Source: Peronospora farinosa | Taxonomy: Eukaryota > Oomycota > Peronosporomycetes > Peronosporales > Peronosporaceae | Reading direction: 5' to 3' | Length of the DNA: 64,000 bases | Assembly: GCA_947646735.1 (NCBI GenBank) | Contig: CANTFK010000983.1 | Coordinates: 434,001 to 498,000 of the forward strand | Part shown: positions 1-9,988 of the stretch, in pieces | Layout: the number at the start of each line of letters is the position of its first letter | Numbering within the stretch: position 1 is the first letter of the stretch | Notes under the pieces: generated by a model | The model's database searches: none | Seen by the model: only the letters and a program-made list of their open reading frames with translations | What the model was told of the DNA's origin: nothing | Translations under genes and position numbers: made by a program

Positions 1-363
1 GAACTCAAACGGGATATCATGTGTCATATACTTGACTTCAGCTGCGTTGGTAATAAACGCCGAGTTGTTTGGCATTGTGTCAAACAATTTTGCGCGACGT
101 TCTTGGAATTCCATAGCCAATAGTCCTGTAACATACCATTAGAAAACAATTGTCAGCTATTTTGTACCTATAAATTTGAAATTTGCAGAAATAAGTGATG
201 AGTATTATCACATACCAGGCTGGAGACAACCAGGCTGCACCTTGAAAGGGTTAAACAACTCATTGGCATTGGATGAAAACCTTGCAATAACAATGTTGGA
301 AGTTTTTCTAGCGATGAGTACACGGGTAGAGAGCGCTTGGGTCTGTATCACCTTCCGCAACAT
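1..363 (-). CDS. Mitochondrial Xaa-Pro aminopeptidase, 5' exons only (XPNPEP3/Icp55-like)
   Basis: This is the 5' end of a gene that runs off the left edge. Exon 1 is 363 to 216, a 90 bp GT-AG intron is 215 to 126, and exon 2 runs from 125 past position 1. The split Gly codon keeps phase. The first 30 or so residues are rich in Arg, Ser, Thr and hydrophobics with no acids, as in a mitochondrial presequence. The sequence that follows (QPGLLAMEF, then ERRAKLFDTMP and MTHDIPFEF) matches the start of the creatinase/aminopeptidase-P N-terminal domain of XPNPEP3/Icp55. Those enzymes trim N-terminal residues before proline, or matrix proteins after presequence cleavage. The metal-binding catalytic domain lies outside the window, so activity cannot be judged. 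Confidence 0.75.
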
Positions 364-534
364 GATGATTCTTGATTCAATATACACCTCATATAATGTT
401 GCTCGTGTGTCGTCTGTATTTTATAATAGTCTCGCCATGATAAAGTACGATTGGTTTGACTGGCCACCCAGGAGCTCAGACTGAATCAAACCTGCGAGGC
501 AGCCTCTCAGTAGCTACGTGAACCTTTCACCAAG
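364..534. promoter_or_regulatory. Short bidirectional promoter region
   Basis: Only 171 bp separate the start codons of the divergent aminopeptidase and NSA2 genes, so both promoters and 5' UTRs must fit here. No clear TATA box or oomycete initiator was recognised. Basis: position and divergence. Confidence 0.5.
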
Positions 535-1317
535 ATGCCGCAGCATGAGCATATGGAAATGCATCGTAAGCGCCATGGCGTGCGTATGGATGCCGTTGAA
601 AAGAAGCGCAAGAAAGAGGCACGTGAGGTGCATCGCCGCTCCCAGTTTGCTCAAAAGGTGCATGGCCTACGTGCTAAGCTGTACAACCAGAAACGTTTTA
701 AGGAGAAGGCTGCTATGAAGAAGACACTGGCATTGCATAATGAGCGTACGAACAAGCACGCCAATGACGATGAGATCCCGGATGGTGCCGTACCGTCCTA
801 TCTATTGGACCGCGAAGGCGTCTCTCGTGCCAAGGTGTTGAGCAATACTGTGAAGCAGAAACGAAAGGAGAAGGCTGGCAAGTGGGACGTACCGATTCCT
901 AAGGTCAAGCCTATTGCCGATGATGAGATGTTTAAGGTATTGCGCTCTGGCAAACGTCGCAATAAGTCATGGAAACGCATGATTACCAAAGCCACGTTTG
1001 TGGGTGAGAACTTTACGCGTAAACCGCCAAAGTACGAGCGTTTCATTCGTCCCAGTGCCATGCGCTTTAAGAAAGCCCACGTCACCCATCCAGAGCTTAA
1101 GACGACCTTCCACCTTGATATTATTGGTGTCAAGAAAAATCCGCAGAGTCCGCTGTACACGCAGCTTGGTGTGATGACTAAGGGTACTATCATTGAGGTG
1201 AACGTGAGTGAGCTAGGGCTTGTGACTACGTCAGGAAAGGTTGTGTGGGGCAAGTATGCCCAGGTCACGAATGTGCCGGAGAACGATGGCTGCATCAACG
1301 CCGTGCTGCTCGTTTAA
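535..1317 (+). CDS. NSA2: Ribosome biogenesis protein NSA2 (TINP1 homologue)
   Basis: A single-exon gene of 260 residues, the usual length of eukaryotic NSA2. It starts [15 protein letters not shown], the family signature, followed by a very basic helical N-terminal third rich in Lys and Arg. The C-terminal third has the eS8-like beta fold, including [20 protein letters not shown] and a closing run that reads [22 protein letters not shown] in two overlapping parts. In yeast and human, NSA2 is a nucleolar assembly factor of the pre-60S subunit needed for 27S pre-rRNA processing. It is convergent with the downstream thiolase gene, 145 bp away. The start codon is the first ATG and sits in a good context. 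Confidence 0.95.
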   Translation: MPQHEHMEMHRKRHGVRMDAVEKKRKKEAREVHRRSQFAQKVHGLRAKLYNQKRFKEKAAMKKTLALHNERTNKHANDDEIPDGAVPSYLLDREGVSRAKVLSNTVKQKRKEKAGKWDVPIPKVKPIADDEMFKVLRSGKRRNKSWKRMITKATFVGENFTRKPPKYERFIRPSAMRFKKAHVTHPELKTTFHLDIIGVKKNPQSPLYTQLGVMTKGTIIEVNVSELGLVTTSGKVVWGKYAQVTNVPENDGCINAVLLV

Positions 1318-1462
1318 TTGCCGTTTTTTTCTATAGATTCTTATACAATCATATATCGCTTCGATGCTCATTTCTCTTTTTTTGCTTCTTGCTAACGACT
1401 AACTATGATTGACGGGGTAAAACGTAGCTACTAACAAGGTCTGCTCTTTCCAATCTACGTTC

Positions 1463-2800
1463 TTAATTCTTGTAGTTCTCAATCAAGCCGACGTAGGCAA
1501 GTCCGCTGTCAGCGCAAGCCGCAAGCAGCGCGTACTTACCGCCCTCTTTCTGCAATTTGTTGGACGCCGTGTTCACTAATCGACTACCAGTGGCACCAAA
1601 CGGGTGTCCAAGTGACAGCGAGCTTCCCCACGTGTTCAGCTTCTCCAATGGTACACGTCCAACAGCTTGGTCGATTCCAAAGAGCTCCTTGCAGTGCTTG
1701 GGCTCCGCCAGAGCGTTCAAATTAGCCAGCACCTGTCCAGCAAAGGCCTCATGGATTTCAAAGTAGTCAATGTCGCTCAATTTTATCTTGTTCTTGGCCA
1801 AAATTTGTTGAATGCCGTACGCTGGACCTAGCAGCAGAGTCTCAAAGGGGTCGACGCCTACAAACAGCCAGTCCTTCAGCACCGACTTTGGCTTGTATCC
1901 AAGCTCCAGAGCTTTGTCCTCCGACATAATCAGTGTCGCAGCAGCTCCGTCGGTCAAAAAGGACGAATTAGCTGCTGTATGAGTACCATGAGGCTTGACA
2001 AAGGCCGGCTTCAACGTCGAGATCTTTTCAAGTGTAGAGTCAGGGTTTACTCCATTTTCCTCCGTGCTTCCTTTGTACGGCAAGATTTCTCCTTTGTATT
2101 TGCCATCCACATGAGCTCGATAGGCTTTCTGATGAGCTTCGATAGTATACTGATCCATCTCTTGTCTCGTGACTCCAAACCTAGTAGCTAGACGATCACT
2201 GGATGAGCCCATGATCTCTCTAGTATGAAAGTTCTGAATTGCTGGAGCGACGGGAACAAAGTCCGAGAGTTTCAGTCCTCGTAGCAATTTCAAAGCTTCC
2301 AATGGTCCTTTCTTCATGGCTTTTGGTGCATTAATTAGTCGCTCTCGAATAGGTTTTGAAAAGCGAATAGGGACGTCAGAGAACGTCTCAACACCTCCTG
2401 CCAACACAATATCAGCATGACCCGAAAGGATCTTTTCAGCACCTGAACAGATCGCTTGACTCGAAGAAATACAAGCCTGGGTGACTGTGTGTGCTGGTAC
2501 GTGCTTCGGAATACCAGCGCCTAGTGCTGCCTCGCGTGCAATATTAGACGTTCCAACTTCCTGGATCACTGTGCCAGCCACTACGTAATCAATAATCTTG
2601 GGATCAATGGCTGTCTTATTAATAAGACCCTTAAAGACGTCACGCATCATGTCGTAGGCAATCACGTCCTTGTAGACGGTACCAGACTTGGTAAAGGGAA
2701 GACGCACACCATCAACGACCACCACGCGCTTCTCTGCGGTTGAAAACGAGCGGAAAGAACGAGCGTTTAATGTTACGAGAATACGACGACTTGTGAGCAT
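1463..2800 (-). CDS. Mitochondrial thiolase (trifunctional-enzyme beta-subunit type, acetyl-CoA acyltransferase)
   Basis: Protein of 445 residues. The frame is open to 2836, but that codon is TTG. The first ATG at 2798-2800 begins MLTSRRILVTLNARSF, an Arg/Ser-rich mitochondrial presequence, so this start is preferred. Thiolase motifs are present: nucleophile Cys in TQACISSSQAI, EIHEAFAGQVLANL, SLGHPFGATGSRLV with the active-site His, and a C-terminal CADSGLAYVGL carrying the second Cys. The overall length and insertions fit the HADHB branch, which cleaves 3-ketoacyl-CoA in the last step of beta-oxidation. The partner alpha subunit is not in the window. A cytosolic acetoacetyl-CoA thiolase is less likely because of the presequence. 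Confidence 0.93.
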   Translation of the reverse strand: MLTSRRILVTLNARSFRSFSTAEKRVVVVDGVRLPFTKSGTVYKDVIAYDMMRDVFKGLINKTAIDPKIIDYVVAGTVIQEVGTSNIAREAALGAGIPKHVPAHTVTQACISSSQAICSGAEKILSGHADIVLAGGVETFSDVPIRFSKPIRERLINAPKAMKKGPLEALKLLRGLKLSDFVPVAPAIQNFHTREIMGSSSDRLATRFGVTRQEMDQYTIEAHQKAYRAHVDGKYKGEILPYKGSTEENGVNPDSTLEKISTLKPAFVKPHGTHTAANSSFLTDGAAATLIMSEDKALELGYKPKSVLKDWLFVGVDPFETLLLGPAYGIQQILAKNKIKLSDIDYFEIHEAFAGQVLANLNALAEPKHCKELFGIDQAVGRVPLEKLNTWGSSLSLGHPFGATGSRLVNTASNKLQKEGGKYALLAACADSGLAYVGLIENYKN

Positions 2801-3193
2801 ATTGAAGAGATGTTGAAGACACGAAGCAAATTCCAAAGTGAGATCTTATGTCTTTTTTATTCGGAATAAAGAGCTCTGATTGGTTGAAGTAAACTCACGT
2901 TGATTACAAAACGGGACCCAACGTGATGAAAGTCTTTTTTATGGGATAAGGTTTTTACCGGTTTTTAACATCTCACTTTTAAACAATTTTTTAGGGACAG
3001 CCGACACAAAATTGGTTCTACTGCCAAATAAGCTGCAACTGCGTATGGGCGTTTGCTTGTCTGCTCTGTGATCTTTCTCTTTTTGCTCTCAACGTCAAGC
3101 TGCATCGTGTAATCCAACGAGGAGGAACAAGCTCATTCATAACAATATATCGCCCATATGTTTCTTCAGGTGAAGCCTTTCAGGATAAAAACA
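2801..3193. other. Intergenic spacer with initiator-like element upstream of the thiolase
   Basis: No gene is seen. On the minus strand at 2843-2826 the sequence TCTCACTTTGGAATTT resembles the oomycete initiator consensus (TCATT-YYNCA-WTTT), 26 or more bases upstream of the thiolase ATG. That would place the transcription start just past the TTG codon and supports the downstream ATG. The rest is ordinary 5' flank and the 3' flank of the transporter gene. Confidence 0.4.
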
Positions 3194-4900
3194 CTACGTG
3201 GGCACTGGTGCACAACCACCCGTGATCTTCCAGCACATCGTGGTCTTGTACATTGACAAAAGATTTACTAGCGTTGCCCACATAATGGCAAATGTCAGGT
3301 AGATCACCGTGATGATACCCATAACTCGGCTAGACCCGCCCGTGCGCTTTAGTTCCTGCGTCTCAGCTTTCTGACGAGGCAGCAGCGGCAAAAATGCCAA
3401 TGACAATAACTTCATGCCGTAGCAAATCCAAATCGTGATAGTCACGTCACGCCGCACGATGTACGTGTCGTCCTGAATGTTTTTCAGCCAGACATGGAAC
3501 TGAGCGTTCACGAGCTTGGCCACGGAACGACCGAATGGCATGGTAAGGTTGGTTGTGGCAGTTAGCACGCCATACAACGCACCTTCGTGCCCAGGTTCAG
3601 CCAGCTCTACCACCACATAGGTGGCAATCATGAAGCGAACGCCATCGGGAAGATACTCGATCATCGGCACACCGAGCCAGAACCATTGGTTGCGAACAAC
3701 GTCCCAAACAGTCAACATGGTCATAAACGCATCGACGGACAGAGCACCACACATGGTGATAATGATAATTGTACGCCAATTCCAGTTGAGACCGTACTTG
3801 CCTGTGAGGGCTAGCGTCACGGCATAGAAAATTGTGCCCACAATGGTCATCACACTGTTGTTAAAAGGTGTGGCGTGGACCCAATACAGCTTGATGTTGC
3901 TGGAAGACACGATATTGAAGCTATTGAAAACGCCAGAGAAAAACTTGTACGCCACGATCTGGTAGATCGCACGTTGCTGCAGCATGCCCCAGAACAATGC
4001 CATGTACTTGACGAACGTCGGCCTCGCAACTACTCGTTCTTCGTGCAGGAGGAACCAAGATACAAAGACCAGAGGGACGCAGACAATGCCTGACATGAGC
4101 ATAAGCTGCTGGAAAGTAAGCGAGAAATCGAAGCTTCCGGCATACTCTTCCCCATTCATGAAGAAAGCAATAACGGCGGCACCAACTGCAGTGAACGAAG
4201 TCTTGACAGCATAGACAGCAGTCTGGACACGGCCACGTTGTTCAATAGGCTCGCGCTGTGCGTATTCGACAACCATAGCATCGGCAGCTACCTCGCAGAT
4301 CAAATAGCCGAACGACGCTAGCATCATGGAGACTACGTACTTGCCTGCTGAGTTCGGGGCATCTGCGTTAATGCTGGCAATCTGGTCTTCTGTCCAATCT
4401 TTTTCATCAACGGCGCGCATTGCAGCGTCTCCGTAATATGGATCAGGGATAGTCATCGCAGCCATGATGAAAAGAATCGTGACGCAGAACACCCAGCCAA
4501 TAACCATATATGGACGACGACGATAGCCCATGATTGGAAAGCAGTCACTGATCACGCCAAAAAATATCTTGTAGCACCACGGAATCTGTACGAGTACAGT
4601 CGCAGATACGAAAATAGTTCCCTCTGCGTTCAGGTATCCCTGGAGCACGGGGTAGATGACACCAGGAATGATACCTGCAAGGAAACCAACACCTGCATAC
4701 TGAGCCAATAGTCCGATACATTCTTTGGACAGCAGCTTTTGTTGTTTTCCTTCACGGAGTGCTCCATTCTCCATGTCGGGAATAGATTCCTTTGGCGGTG
4801 TTTTGTAGCTAGAATATAACGGATCCTCCGTGTTGCGGCGAATACTGGAGATAGCGCTGAGACGCTCCATTCCCGCTGAGTATTTATTGACGTCAGTCAT
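3194..4900 (-). CDS. Folate-biopterin transporter family (BT1/FBT) membrane protein, copy 1
   Basis: Single-exon protein of 568 residues with about twelve hydrophobic helices. It fits the BT1/FBT family of the major facilitator superfamily, known for folate and pterin uptake in kinetoplastids and plants and strongly expanded in oomycetes. Visible family features are the loop motif GYRRRPYMVIGW after the second or third helix, PGVIYPVLQGYLNAEG, and EVAADAMVVEYAQREP. The soluble N-terminus of about 60 residues is variable. It lies head to head with a 568-residue paralogue and shares many blocks with it, so the pair arose by local inverted duplication. Actual substrate is unknown. Confidence 0.88.
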   Translation of the reverse strand: MTDVNKYSAGMERLSAISSIRRNTEDPLYSSYKTPPKESIPDMENGALREGKQQKLLSKECIGLLAQYAGVGFLAGIIPGVIYPVLQGYLNAEGTIFVSATVLVQIPWCYKIFFGVISDCFPIMGYRRRPYMVIGWVFCVTILFIMAAMTIPDPYYGDAAMRAVDEKDWTEDQIASINADAPNSAGKYVVSMMLASFGYLICEVAADAMVVEYAQREPIEQRGRVQTAVYAVKTSFTAVGAAVIAFFMNGEEYAGSFDFSLTFQQLMLMSGIVCVPLVFVSWFLLHEERVVARPTFVKYMALFWGMLQQRAIYQIVAYKFFSGVFNSFNIVSSSNIKLYWVHATPFNNSVMTIVGTIFYAVTLALTGKYGLNWNWRTIIIITMCGALSVDAFMTMLTVWDVVRNQWFWLGVPMIEYLPDGVRFMIATYVVVELAEPGHEGALYGVLTATTNLTMPFGRSVAKLVNAQFHVWLKNIQDDTYIVRRDVTITIWICYGMKLLSLAFLPLLPRQKAETQELKRTGGSSRVMGIITVIYLTFAIMWATLVNLLSMYKTTMCWKITGGCAPVPT

Positions 4901-5348
4901 CTTGGTGTTCCACTTAAGGCAAGTGTCCTTCGAAGTAGAACGATTTTAATACGAAGTACACCAAATGGCTGATTTAGTGATTCGTCGTCGACTGGCTAAG
5001 GGATCTCCGACGGCGGTCGCTCACATTGCATCGATTTTGCTATCTGACCTGGTTACATAGGTGTGGGGTGGCCCGGCGCATCGCGGATACAAACACAGAT
5101 ACGGCGAGGCAGTTCCTTTTTAATCGACTGTAAGGGGGTGCTGATAGTTAAAAAAACTGCGCTTCATAGGATGATACGAGGGGATACGGATTTACCGGAC
5201 ACGAAGACGATATGGGCACCATACATGTGTTATTACGGGCTCATGCCTCGACAGAATATTGTCTTTAAGATGAGTTATCTAGCATTTTTTACCTCTTACG
5301 TGGTCTGAAACAACTACGGTTGCCACTCTTGAATCTAGTCTGACCAGT
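4901..5348. promoter_or_regulatory. Divergent promoter region between two FBT paralogues
   Basis: This 448 bp interval separates the start codons of two divergently transcribed BT1/FBT genes and must hold both promoters. No gene-like ORF with family resemblance was seen. Core elements could not be assigned with certainty. Confidence 0.4.
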
Positions 5349-7055
5349 ATGGACATGTGCGAAGAAAGCAATGCTCTTTTAACCAACGATGCAAACGCAG
5401 CGATTGTCACAGTGGAATACGGTACGCACCCTTCCGTCCCTCAACTGTCGAAGACAGTCCATTCTGTTGACAAGAAGTTAGAAGATGGCGCGTTAAGAGC
5501 AGGACCACCTCCAAAATTGCTGTCCCCTGAGGTCCTGGCCTTGTTGATGCAATACGCTGGTATCGGATTCATCAATGGAGTACTACCAGCAGTCATCTAC
5601 CCCGTGCTGCAAGGATACCTCAATGCTGAAGGAACTATTATCGTGTCTGCAACCGTGTTGCTGCAGCTACCGTGGTCCTACAAAGTGTTTCTAGGAGTCC
5701 TGAGTGATTGCTTTCCAATTGTAGGCTTTCGTCGACGACCCTACATGTTGATTGGGTGGCTGCTCTGCTGTTGCATGCTTTTCATGATGGCGACTCTTCC
5801 CGACACAGCTCCGTACTATGGCGACCCAAGCATGCACTTCACGAGCCCCGACGAATGGACGGAGACGCAACGCAAGAGCATTAATCCCAATGCACCTGAC
5901 GCTGCGGGCAAATACGTGATCCCAATGATGATGGTCGCCTTCGGATATTTGCTAGTAGAGGTTCCGGCTGACGCTGTCACTATCGAGTACTCACAGCGGG
6001 AGCCAGTCAACGCGCGTGGTCATCTGCAATCGTGGATCCACAGTCTTCGCATGGGGTTCAGCGCTTTAGGAGCCCTCGTCGTTGCAGTTGCGTTTAACGG
6101 TGTCGAGTACGGTGGCTCTTTTGACTTCTCGCTCACTTTCCCGCGGTTAATGTTTTTCATGGGCTGTGTCTGCCTTCCTCTGGGACCTGCTGCTTGGTTT
6201 CTTGTTTACGAGAGTCAAGTTGACCCACCCAAGTTTCGCGTGTACATGGCTCAATTTTGGAAAGTCTTACAAAAGCGAGCTGTGTACCAAGTCGCTGCCT
6301 ACAAATTCTTCTCAGGTGTGTGCAACAACTTCAATATTGTTTCTTCAAGTAACATGAAGTTGTACTGGGTCCACGCCACACCATTCAATGCGAGTATGAT
6401 GGCTATCGTAGGGACCTTTACCTACGCTGGCACACTGGCTGTTATGGCACAGCGCGGACTACGCTGGAATTGGCACATTGCTATCGCCACAACTGTCATC
6501 TTTGGTGTTGCCACTGATTGTTTAATGACAATGATGGTCACATGGGACATCATTCGCAGCCAATGGTTCTGGCTTGGAGTTCCAATCATCGGTGAAGTTC
6601 CGCATGCTGTGCGTTTTATTGTGAGCAACTACATCGTAGTGGAGCTTGTTCAAGAGGGCACTGAAGGTGCACTTTATGGGTTGTTAACAACGACTAACCA
6701 CGTCGCCGCCCCTTTCGGCCGCACTACTGCCAAGATCATCAATGCACGTTTCCATGTTTGGAAGAACGACATCATTGCCGACACGTACGAGACGCGTCGA
6801 GATGTGACTTTTACAATTTGGCTTTGCTATGGCATGAAGTTCGTCTCGCTGATTTTTTTACCGTTGCTTCCAAACCAAAGAGATACAACGCAAGCTCTTT
6901 GTCGTCAAGGGGAAGTGAGCAAATGTAAGGGTATGTGGATGGTAGTAATCCTATTAGTTGCGTTGGTGTGGTTTACTGTCGTAAACGTGTTGAGCATGAA
7001 CCCAGCGACAAAATGTTGGACGATCACAGGAGGCTGTGAGTCCAAATTTTTTTAG
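5349..7055 (+). CDS. Folate-biopterin transporter family (BT1/FBT) membrane protein, copy 2
   Basis: Single exon, 568 residues, the same length as its divergent neighbour. The two align throughout: PAVIYPVLQGYLNAEG, GFRRRPYMLIGW, EVPADAVTIEYSQREP, YKFFSGVCNNFNIVSS and a C-terminal TKCWTITGGC are shared with copy 1 at most positions. About twelve transmembrane segments are predicted by hydrophobicity. The N-terminal cytosolic segment differs between the copies, as expected for a non-membrane tail under weaker constraint. Function is inferred at family level only (pterin/folate or related solute transport). Confidence 0.88.
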   Translation: MDMCEESNALLTNDANAAIVTVEYGTHPSVPQLSKTVHSVDKKLEDGALRAGPPPKLLSPEVLALLMQYAGIGFINGVLPAVIYPVLQGYLNAEGTIIVSATVLLQLPWSYKVFLGVLSDCFPIVGFRRRPYMLIGWLLCCCMLFMMATLPDTAPYYGDPSMHFTSPDEWTETQRKSINPNAPDAAGKYVIPMMMVAFGYLLVEVPADAVTIEYSQREPVNARGHLQSWIHSLRMGFSALGALVVAVAFNGVEYGGSFDFSLTFPRLMFFMGCVCLPLGPAAWFLVYESQVDPPKFRVYMAQFWKVLQKRAVYQVAAYKFFSGVCNNFNIVSSSNMKLYWVHATPFNASMMAIVGTFTYAGTLAVMAQRGLRWNWHIAIATTVIFGVATDCLMTMMVTWDIIRSQWFWLGVPIIGEVPHAVRFIVSNYIVVELVQEGTEGALYGLLTTTNHVAAPFGRTTAKIINARFHVWKNDIIADTYETRRDVTFTIWLCYGMKFVSLIFLPLLPNQRDTTQALCRQGEVSKCKGMWMVVILLVALVWFTVVNVLSMNPATKCWTITGGCESKFF

Positions 7056-7135
7056 TGGACACCATTCTTTTCTAAATGACTCGGTTCAAAATTAAGTACA
7101 TTTCCAACCAATGAAGTATCTCGAATCGTGTGGTT

Positions 7136-8002
7136 ATGCTGCGTACTCTTCGGGCACGTTGGGTGCATGGCTCAGCGTCGCTATTACAAGGCTCCAACAT
7201 TCCCAGTAGTAAGCTAAGCTCATTTCAAGACGACGATGACAAAGGTCTAGTTCGACTGGCAAAGCTGATGGCTCAACAAGGTCTCTGTTCTCGTCGTGAA
7301 GCTGATGCGTACATCCAAGCAGGAGATGTGCTGGTGAATGGCAAACAAGTGCAGGCTAAATGGATTACAGTGCCTAGAGACAGTGATGTTCGTCTAGACT
7401 TTCGAGCTCAAAGGCATCAGAATGAAAAGGTGACGCTAATACTGAACAAACCATTGGGCTTTGTGTCGTCCCAGCCTGAGTCGAACAAGACACCAGCTGT
7501 TCGACTGCTTACCTTTGAAAATGAGTGCCAAGTCCTTAGCCGTGTCAAGCCTCGACAGAATGCGGAACCTCTGAGTTTGCAGAAAATGGCGGTATGTGGT
7601 CGTCTGGACGTCAACTCGTCGGGGTTGCTGCTCTTTACGCAAGATGGAAAAGTGGCCAAGAAGCTGTTGGACCCCAAGGGTGGGATCGAGAAGGAATATC
7701 TCGTGCGTGTAGACCTCAATCTGGATCCAGTAACAGGTGAGATTCGTAAGAAGGTGGAGATGCTGCGGGCTGGTGTGACATCTGAGGAAGGTATCACATA
7801 CCGAGCCAAGTCGGTGGAAGTGCTGAACGCGAATCAGTTGCGAGTGATTCTTACGGAAGGAAAAAATAGACACCTTCGTCGCATGTGCGAACATGTCGGA
7901 CTGGGTGTGGTGGCTCTTAAGCGTGTTCGGATTGGAAGTGTGAAGCTAGGGTCATTGCCTGTTGGGCAATGGAGATACTGGCAACCAACTGACAGAATTT
8001 AG
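7136..8002 (+). CDS. Organellar pseudouridine synthase, RsuA/RluB family
   Basis: 288 residues from the ATG at 7136; the frame is open two codons further, to a GTG. An Arg-rich, acid-free start (MLRTLRARWVHGSAS) suggests mitochondrial import. Next comes an S4 RNA-binding domain (RLAKLMAQQGLCSRREAD and DVLVNGKQV), then the RsuA/RluB/RluE catalytic domain: LNKPLGFVSS, the active-site loop GRLDVNSSGLLLFT with the catalytic Asp, GIEKEYLVRV and EGKNRHLRRMCEHVGL. These enzymes isomerise one uridine in ribosomal RNA. The gene starts 80 bp after the transporter stop. Whether the target is small- or large-subunit mitochondrial rRNA cannot be told from sequence. Confidence 0.9.
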   Translation: MLRTLRARWVHGSASLLQGSNIPSSKLSSFQDDDDKGLVRLAKLMAQQGLCSRREADAYIQAGDVLVNGKQVQAKWITVPRDSDVRLDFRAQRHQNEKVTLILNKPLGFVSSQPESNKTPAVRLLTFENECQVLSRVKPRQNAEPLSLQKMAVCGRLDVNSSGLLLFTQDGKVAKKLLDPKGGIEKEYLVRVDLNLDPVTGEIRKKVEMLRAGVTSEEGITYRAKSVEVLNANQLRVILTEGKNRHLRRMCEHVGLGVVALKRVRIGSVKLGSLPVGQWRYWQPTDRI

Positions 8003-8152
8003 AATGAAATCCAAAGAGCGTCTGATCTCTGCAGACCGATAATTGTCGGTCGCGTTAGCAGCTCGCAGGAAGCGTTGATCTACGCATGAGAGACAAATAA
8101 GCTTTCACAGGGCGTTGCTATGCATACATCGCAGTATAACGGATACAAGCAC

Positions 8153-8578
8153 CTAATGCTCTTTTGTGAAGCAATTTCCTTCCTTCGCCAGCAGCGTACG
8201 CTTCTTCTGGATACAGAGTGAATATTCGCCAGTTGCGCCGTAGAGTATTCACATTACTTGTCAATGTTGCGTCAACGGCAGATTCTTCGTATTCACCACG
8301 CATCTTGAAAGCCACCAATGTCTGCAACCACACGTGATACTATTTGCAATACTTAGCTCTTTAGGGGCACACACACAAGGCCAGCGGTTAAGACGCACGT
8401 GTAAGGTTTGACCAACGTATCGTGGCCCAGAGTGAAGCACCTGAGCTACGCCACCATAGGTGCTTACCTTGCCAACAGGAATCAGCAACAAGAAAATGTA
8501 GTTAGTCGCGACGCCAGCCTTTTGTTTTGTCGTCGTCTTCGCTGGAGCCTGTGTTTGTTTCGTGCTGCGAATTGACAT
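8153..8578 (-). pseudogene. Alkyltransferase-like (MGMT C-terminal/ATL) gene, broken or with unresolved introns
   Basis: From the ATG at 8578 the minus strand encodes a Lys/Thr/Gln-rich leader and then IPVGKVSTYGGVAQVLHSGPRYVGQ, a clear match to the DNA-binding domain of O6-alkylguanine-DNA alkyltransferases and ATL proteins. A GT-AG intron (8398-8322) would join this exon in phase to GEYEESAVDATLT. The usual C-terminal block (KKRTLLAKEGNCF, ending at the TAG at 8153) lies in another frame, with no splice pair found that reaches it in phase. The PCHRV or PWHRV motif expected just after VGQ is missing or degenerate. So it is either decayed or has an intron pattern I could not solve. An ATL would flag O6-alkylguanine for nucleotide excision repair. 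Confidence 0.5.
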
Positions 8579-8888
8579 CTTGCACTAGTGAACTCGATAG
8601 TGTGGCAACGTTCTTAAGTGATAAGTGTAGTTCCCTCTTTAGTTGGCGCCGAGAGCGAAAGACTGGCATCACAGCACTAGAATACGCACGGAATACGAGC
8701 ATCTGAAAGCAGTGGGAAAAGCCTGGCAATCGTTCGAGTTCAATGCGATCGTTCCATTATCTCAAGTAGGAGAGGTGTTTTATAGCCAAGATATACTATT
8801 CGCTAGCTCAATGGAACACCCACCTCTTCTCTAGCCTCTTCCTCTCACCTTGCTATCTTGCCACCGAAAGATAGAATCCTAAATCAAT
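8579..8888. other. Intergenic spacer
   Basis: This 310 bp stretch lies between the alkyltransferase-like ORF start and the bL9 stop codon. Short open frames exist on both strands, but none resembles a known protein. The upstream region of the alkyltransferase-like gene must lie here. Confidence 0.3.
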
Positions 8889-9626
8889 CTACCGTCGCTC
8901 GACCTGTATAGCAAGATTCACCCACTTCTTCTTAGACGGTCCCTTCTTCTGCTTCTTGTCCTCATCCTCAGCAGTCTCCTCTACCTCGACTTCCGCAACG
9001 GACACCACCTTACCAGTAGCATATTCCTCCTCAATCGCATCATCCACGCGGACTTTGACCATGTGCTCGCCCAGGGTCTTAATGGGTGCCGGCAGATCAA
9101 TTCGGGCTACGCCCACGATGAGGTCGTGCTGCTTCTCCAGCATGTCCGAGATATTCTGAACATTCACCTCGCTATGTAGCTTGACATCTGCCTTGCTGGC
9201 CGTATGACGTTTAAACACTACCTCAATATTGCTCAATTGATGAATGATCGCCTCAAGCTCGTGCTCCTTCTCAAGCTGCGTCTCATCCACCGACTCCTTG
9301 TCGACCTTGTACTTCTGGAGATTCGCCTCTGTAGCATACACTGCTAGCTTTTCAGGGTACAGATAGTTACGAGCGTAGCCTGCTTTTACAAAAACCTCAT
9401 CACCACGATATCCGAGGTTGCCCACGTCCTCCTTGAGCACCATACTCACGCGATGTCTGCCAATCACCAGTTTAAAATAAATTAATATAAACATTCCCGA
9501 TGTAATCGTACAGTTACTTCAAGATGATTAAACTTGATTAAATGTCACGTACGCAAAAGACCGAACGAGAAGCGGCTTAATGCCCTGCTGTCGCTGCAGC
9601 ACCTTCGTCGTCATTCGCGCCAGCAT
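8889..9626 (-). CDS. Mitochondrial large-subunit ribosomal protein bL9m
   Basis: Two exons: 9626-9553 and 9456-8889, separated by a 96 bp intron (GTACGT...GGCAG), giving 213 residues. The first exon supplies a typical mitochondrial presequence (MLARMTTKVLQRQQ, Arg/Gln rich, no acids) that the intron-retaining frame would miss. The second holds the bL9 N-terminal domain: VLKEDVGNLGYRGDEV, then VKAGYARNYLYPEKLAVYA. A long helix and a C-terminal domain follow. The tail after about residue 170 is highly charged (EETAEDEDKKQKKG). bL9 binds near the L1 stalk of the ribosome. The exon junction keeps phase through a split Ala codon, which supports the model. Confidence 0.9.
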
Positions 9627-9772
9627 AGTAAGAGCCTCTGCGATTATGACAACCACAAAAACAGTGTCGATAATAAACCAATTATAATCTTATGTATTGT
9701 GTACCACATGAAAATATTCGACATTTAAGAGATAAAATTTAATACAAGGACAGAACTCCGTCCGTTTAGTTC

Positions 9773-9988
9773 TGGATATGGAATCATCCAATCACCATTA
9801 TATGTTGTACTTAGTACTACTGTATCACTAATGGAACCGATATTAATATTATAAGGTATTACCGATACCTCAAAGTGTTACTCATATATAATACCTCTTT
9901 TTAGAAAGGATCGGGATTAAGAATTCATTAAATGCAACACAGATACCTTCAACCGTGATGTACTTTCGGTGTGATGTTCCAACTGCCG
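9773..9988 (-). mobile_element. Copia LTR fragment (solo, truncated)
   Basis: About 215 bp that align with the terminal half of the Copia 3' LTR at 27760-27965. Both begin TGGATATGGAATCATCCAAT on the plus strand and end near GTGATGTACTTTCGGTGTGATG. Point differences and small indels are frequent, so this copy is old or from a sister family. It abuts the 15 bp palindrome TGTAACGGGGTTACA (9989-10003 on the opposite strand), which also flanks the Copia 5' LTR in the inverted-repeat arm. No internal Copia sequence is present here. Confidence 0.7.
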
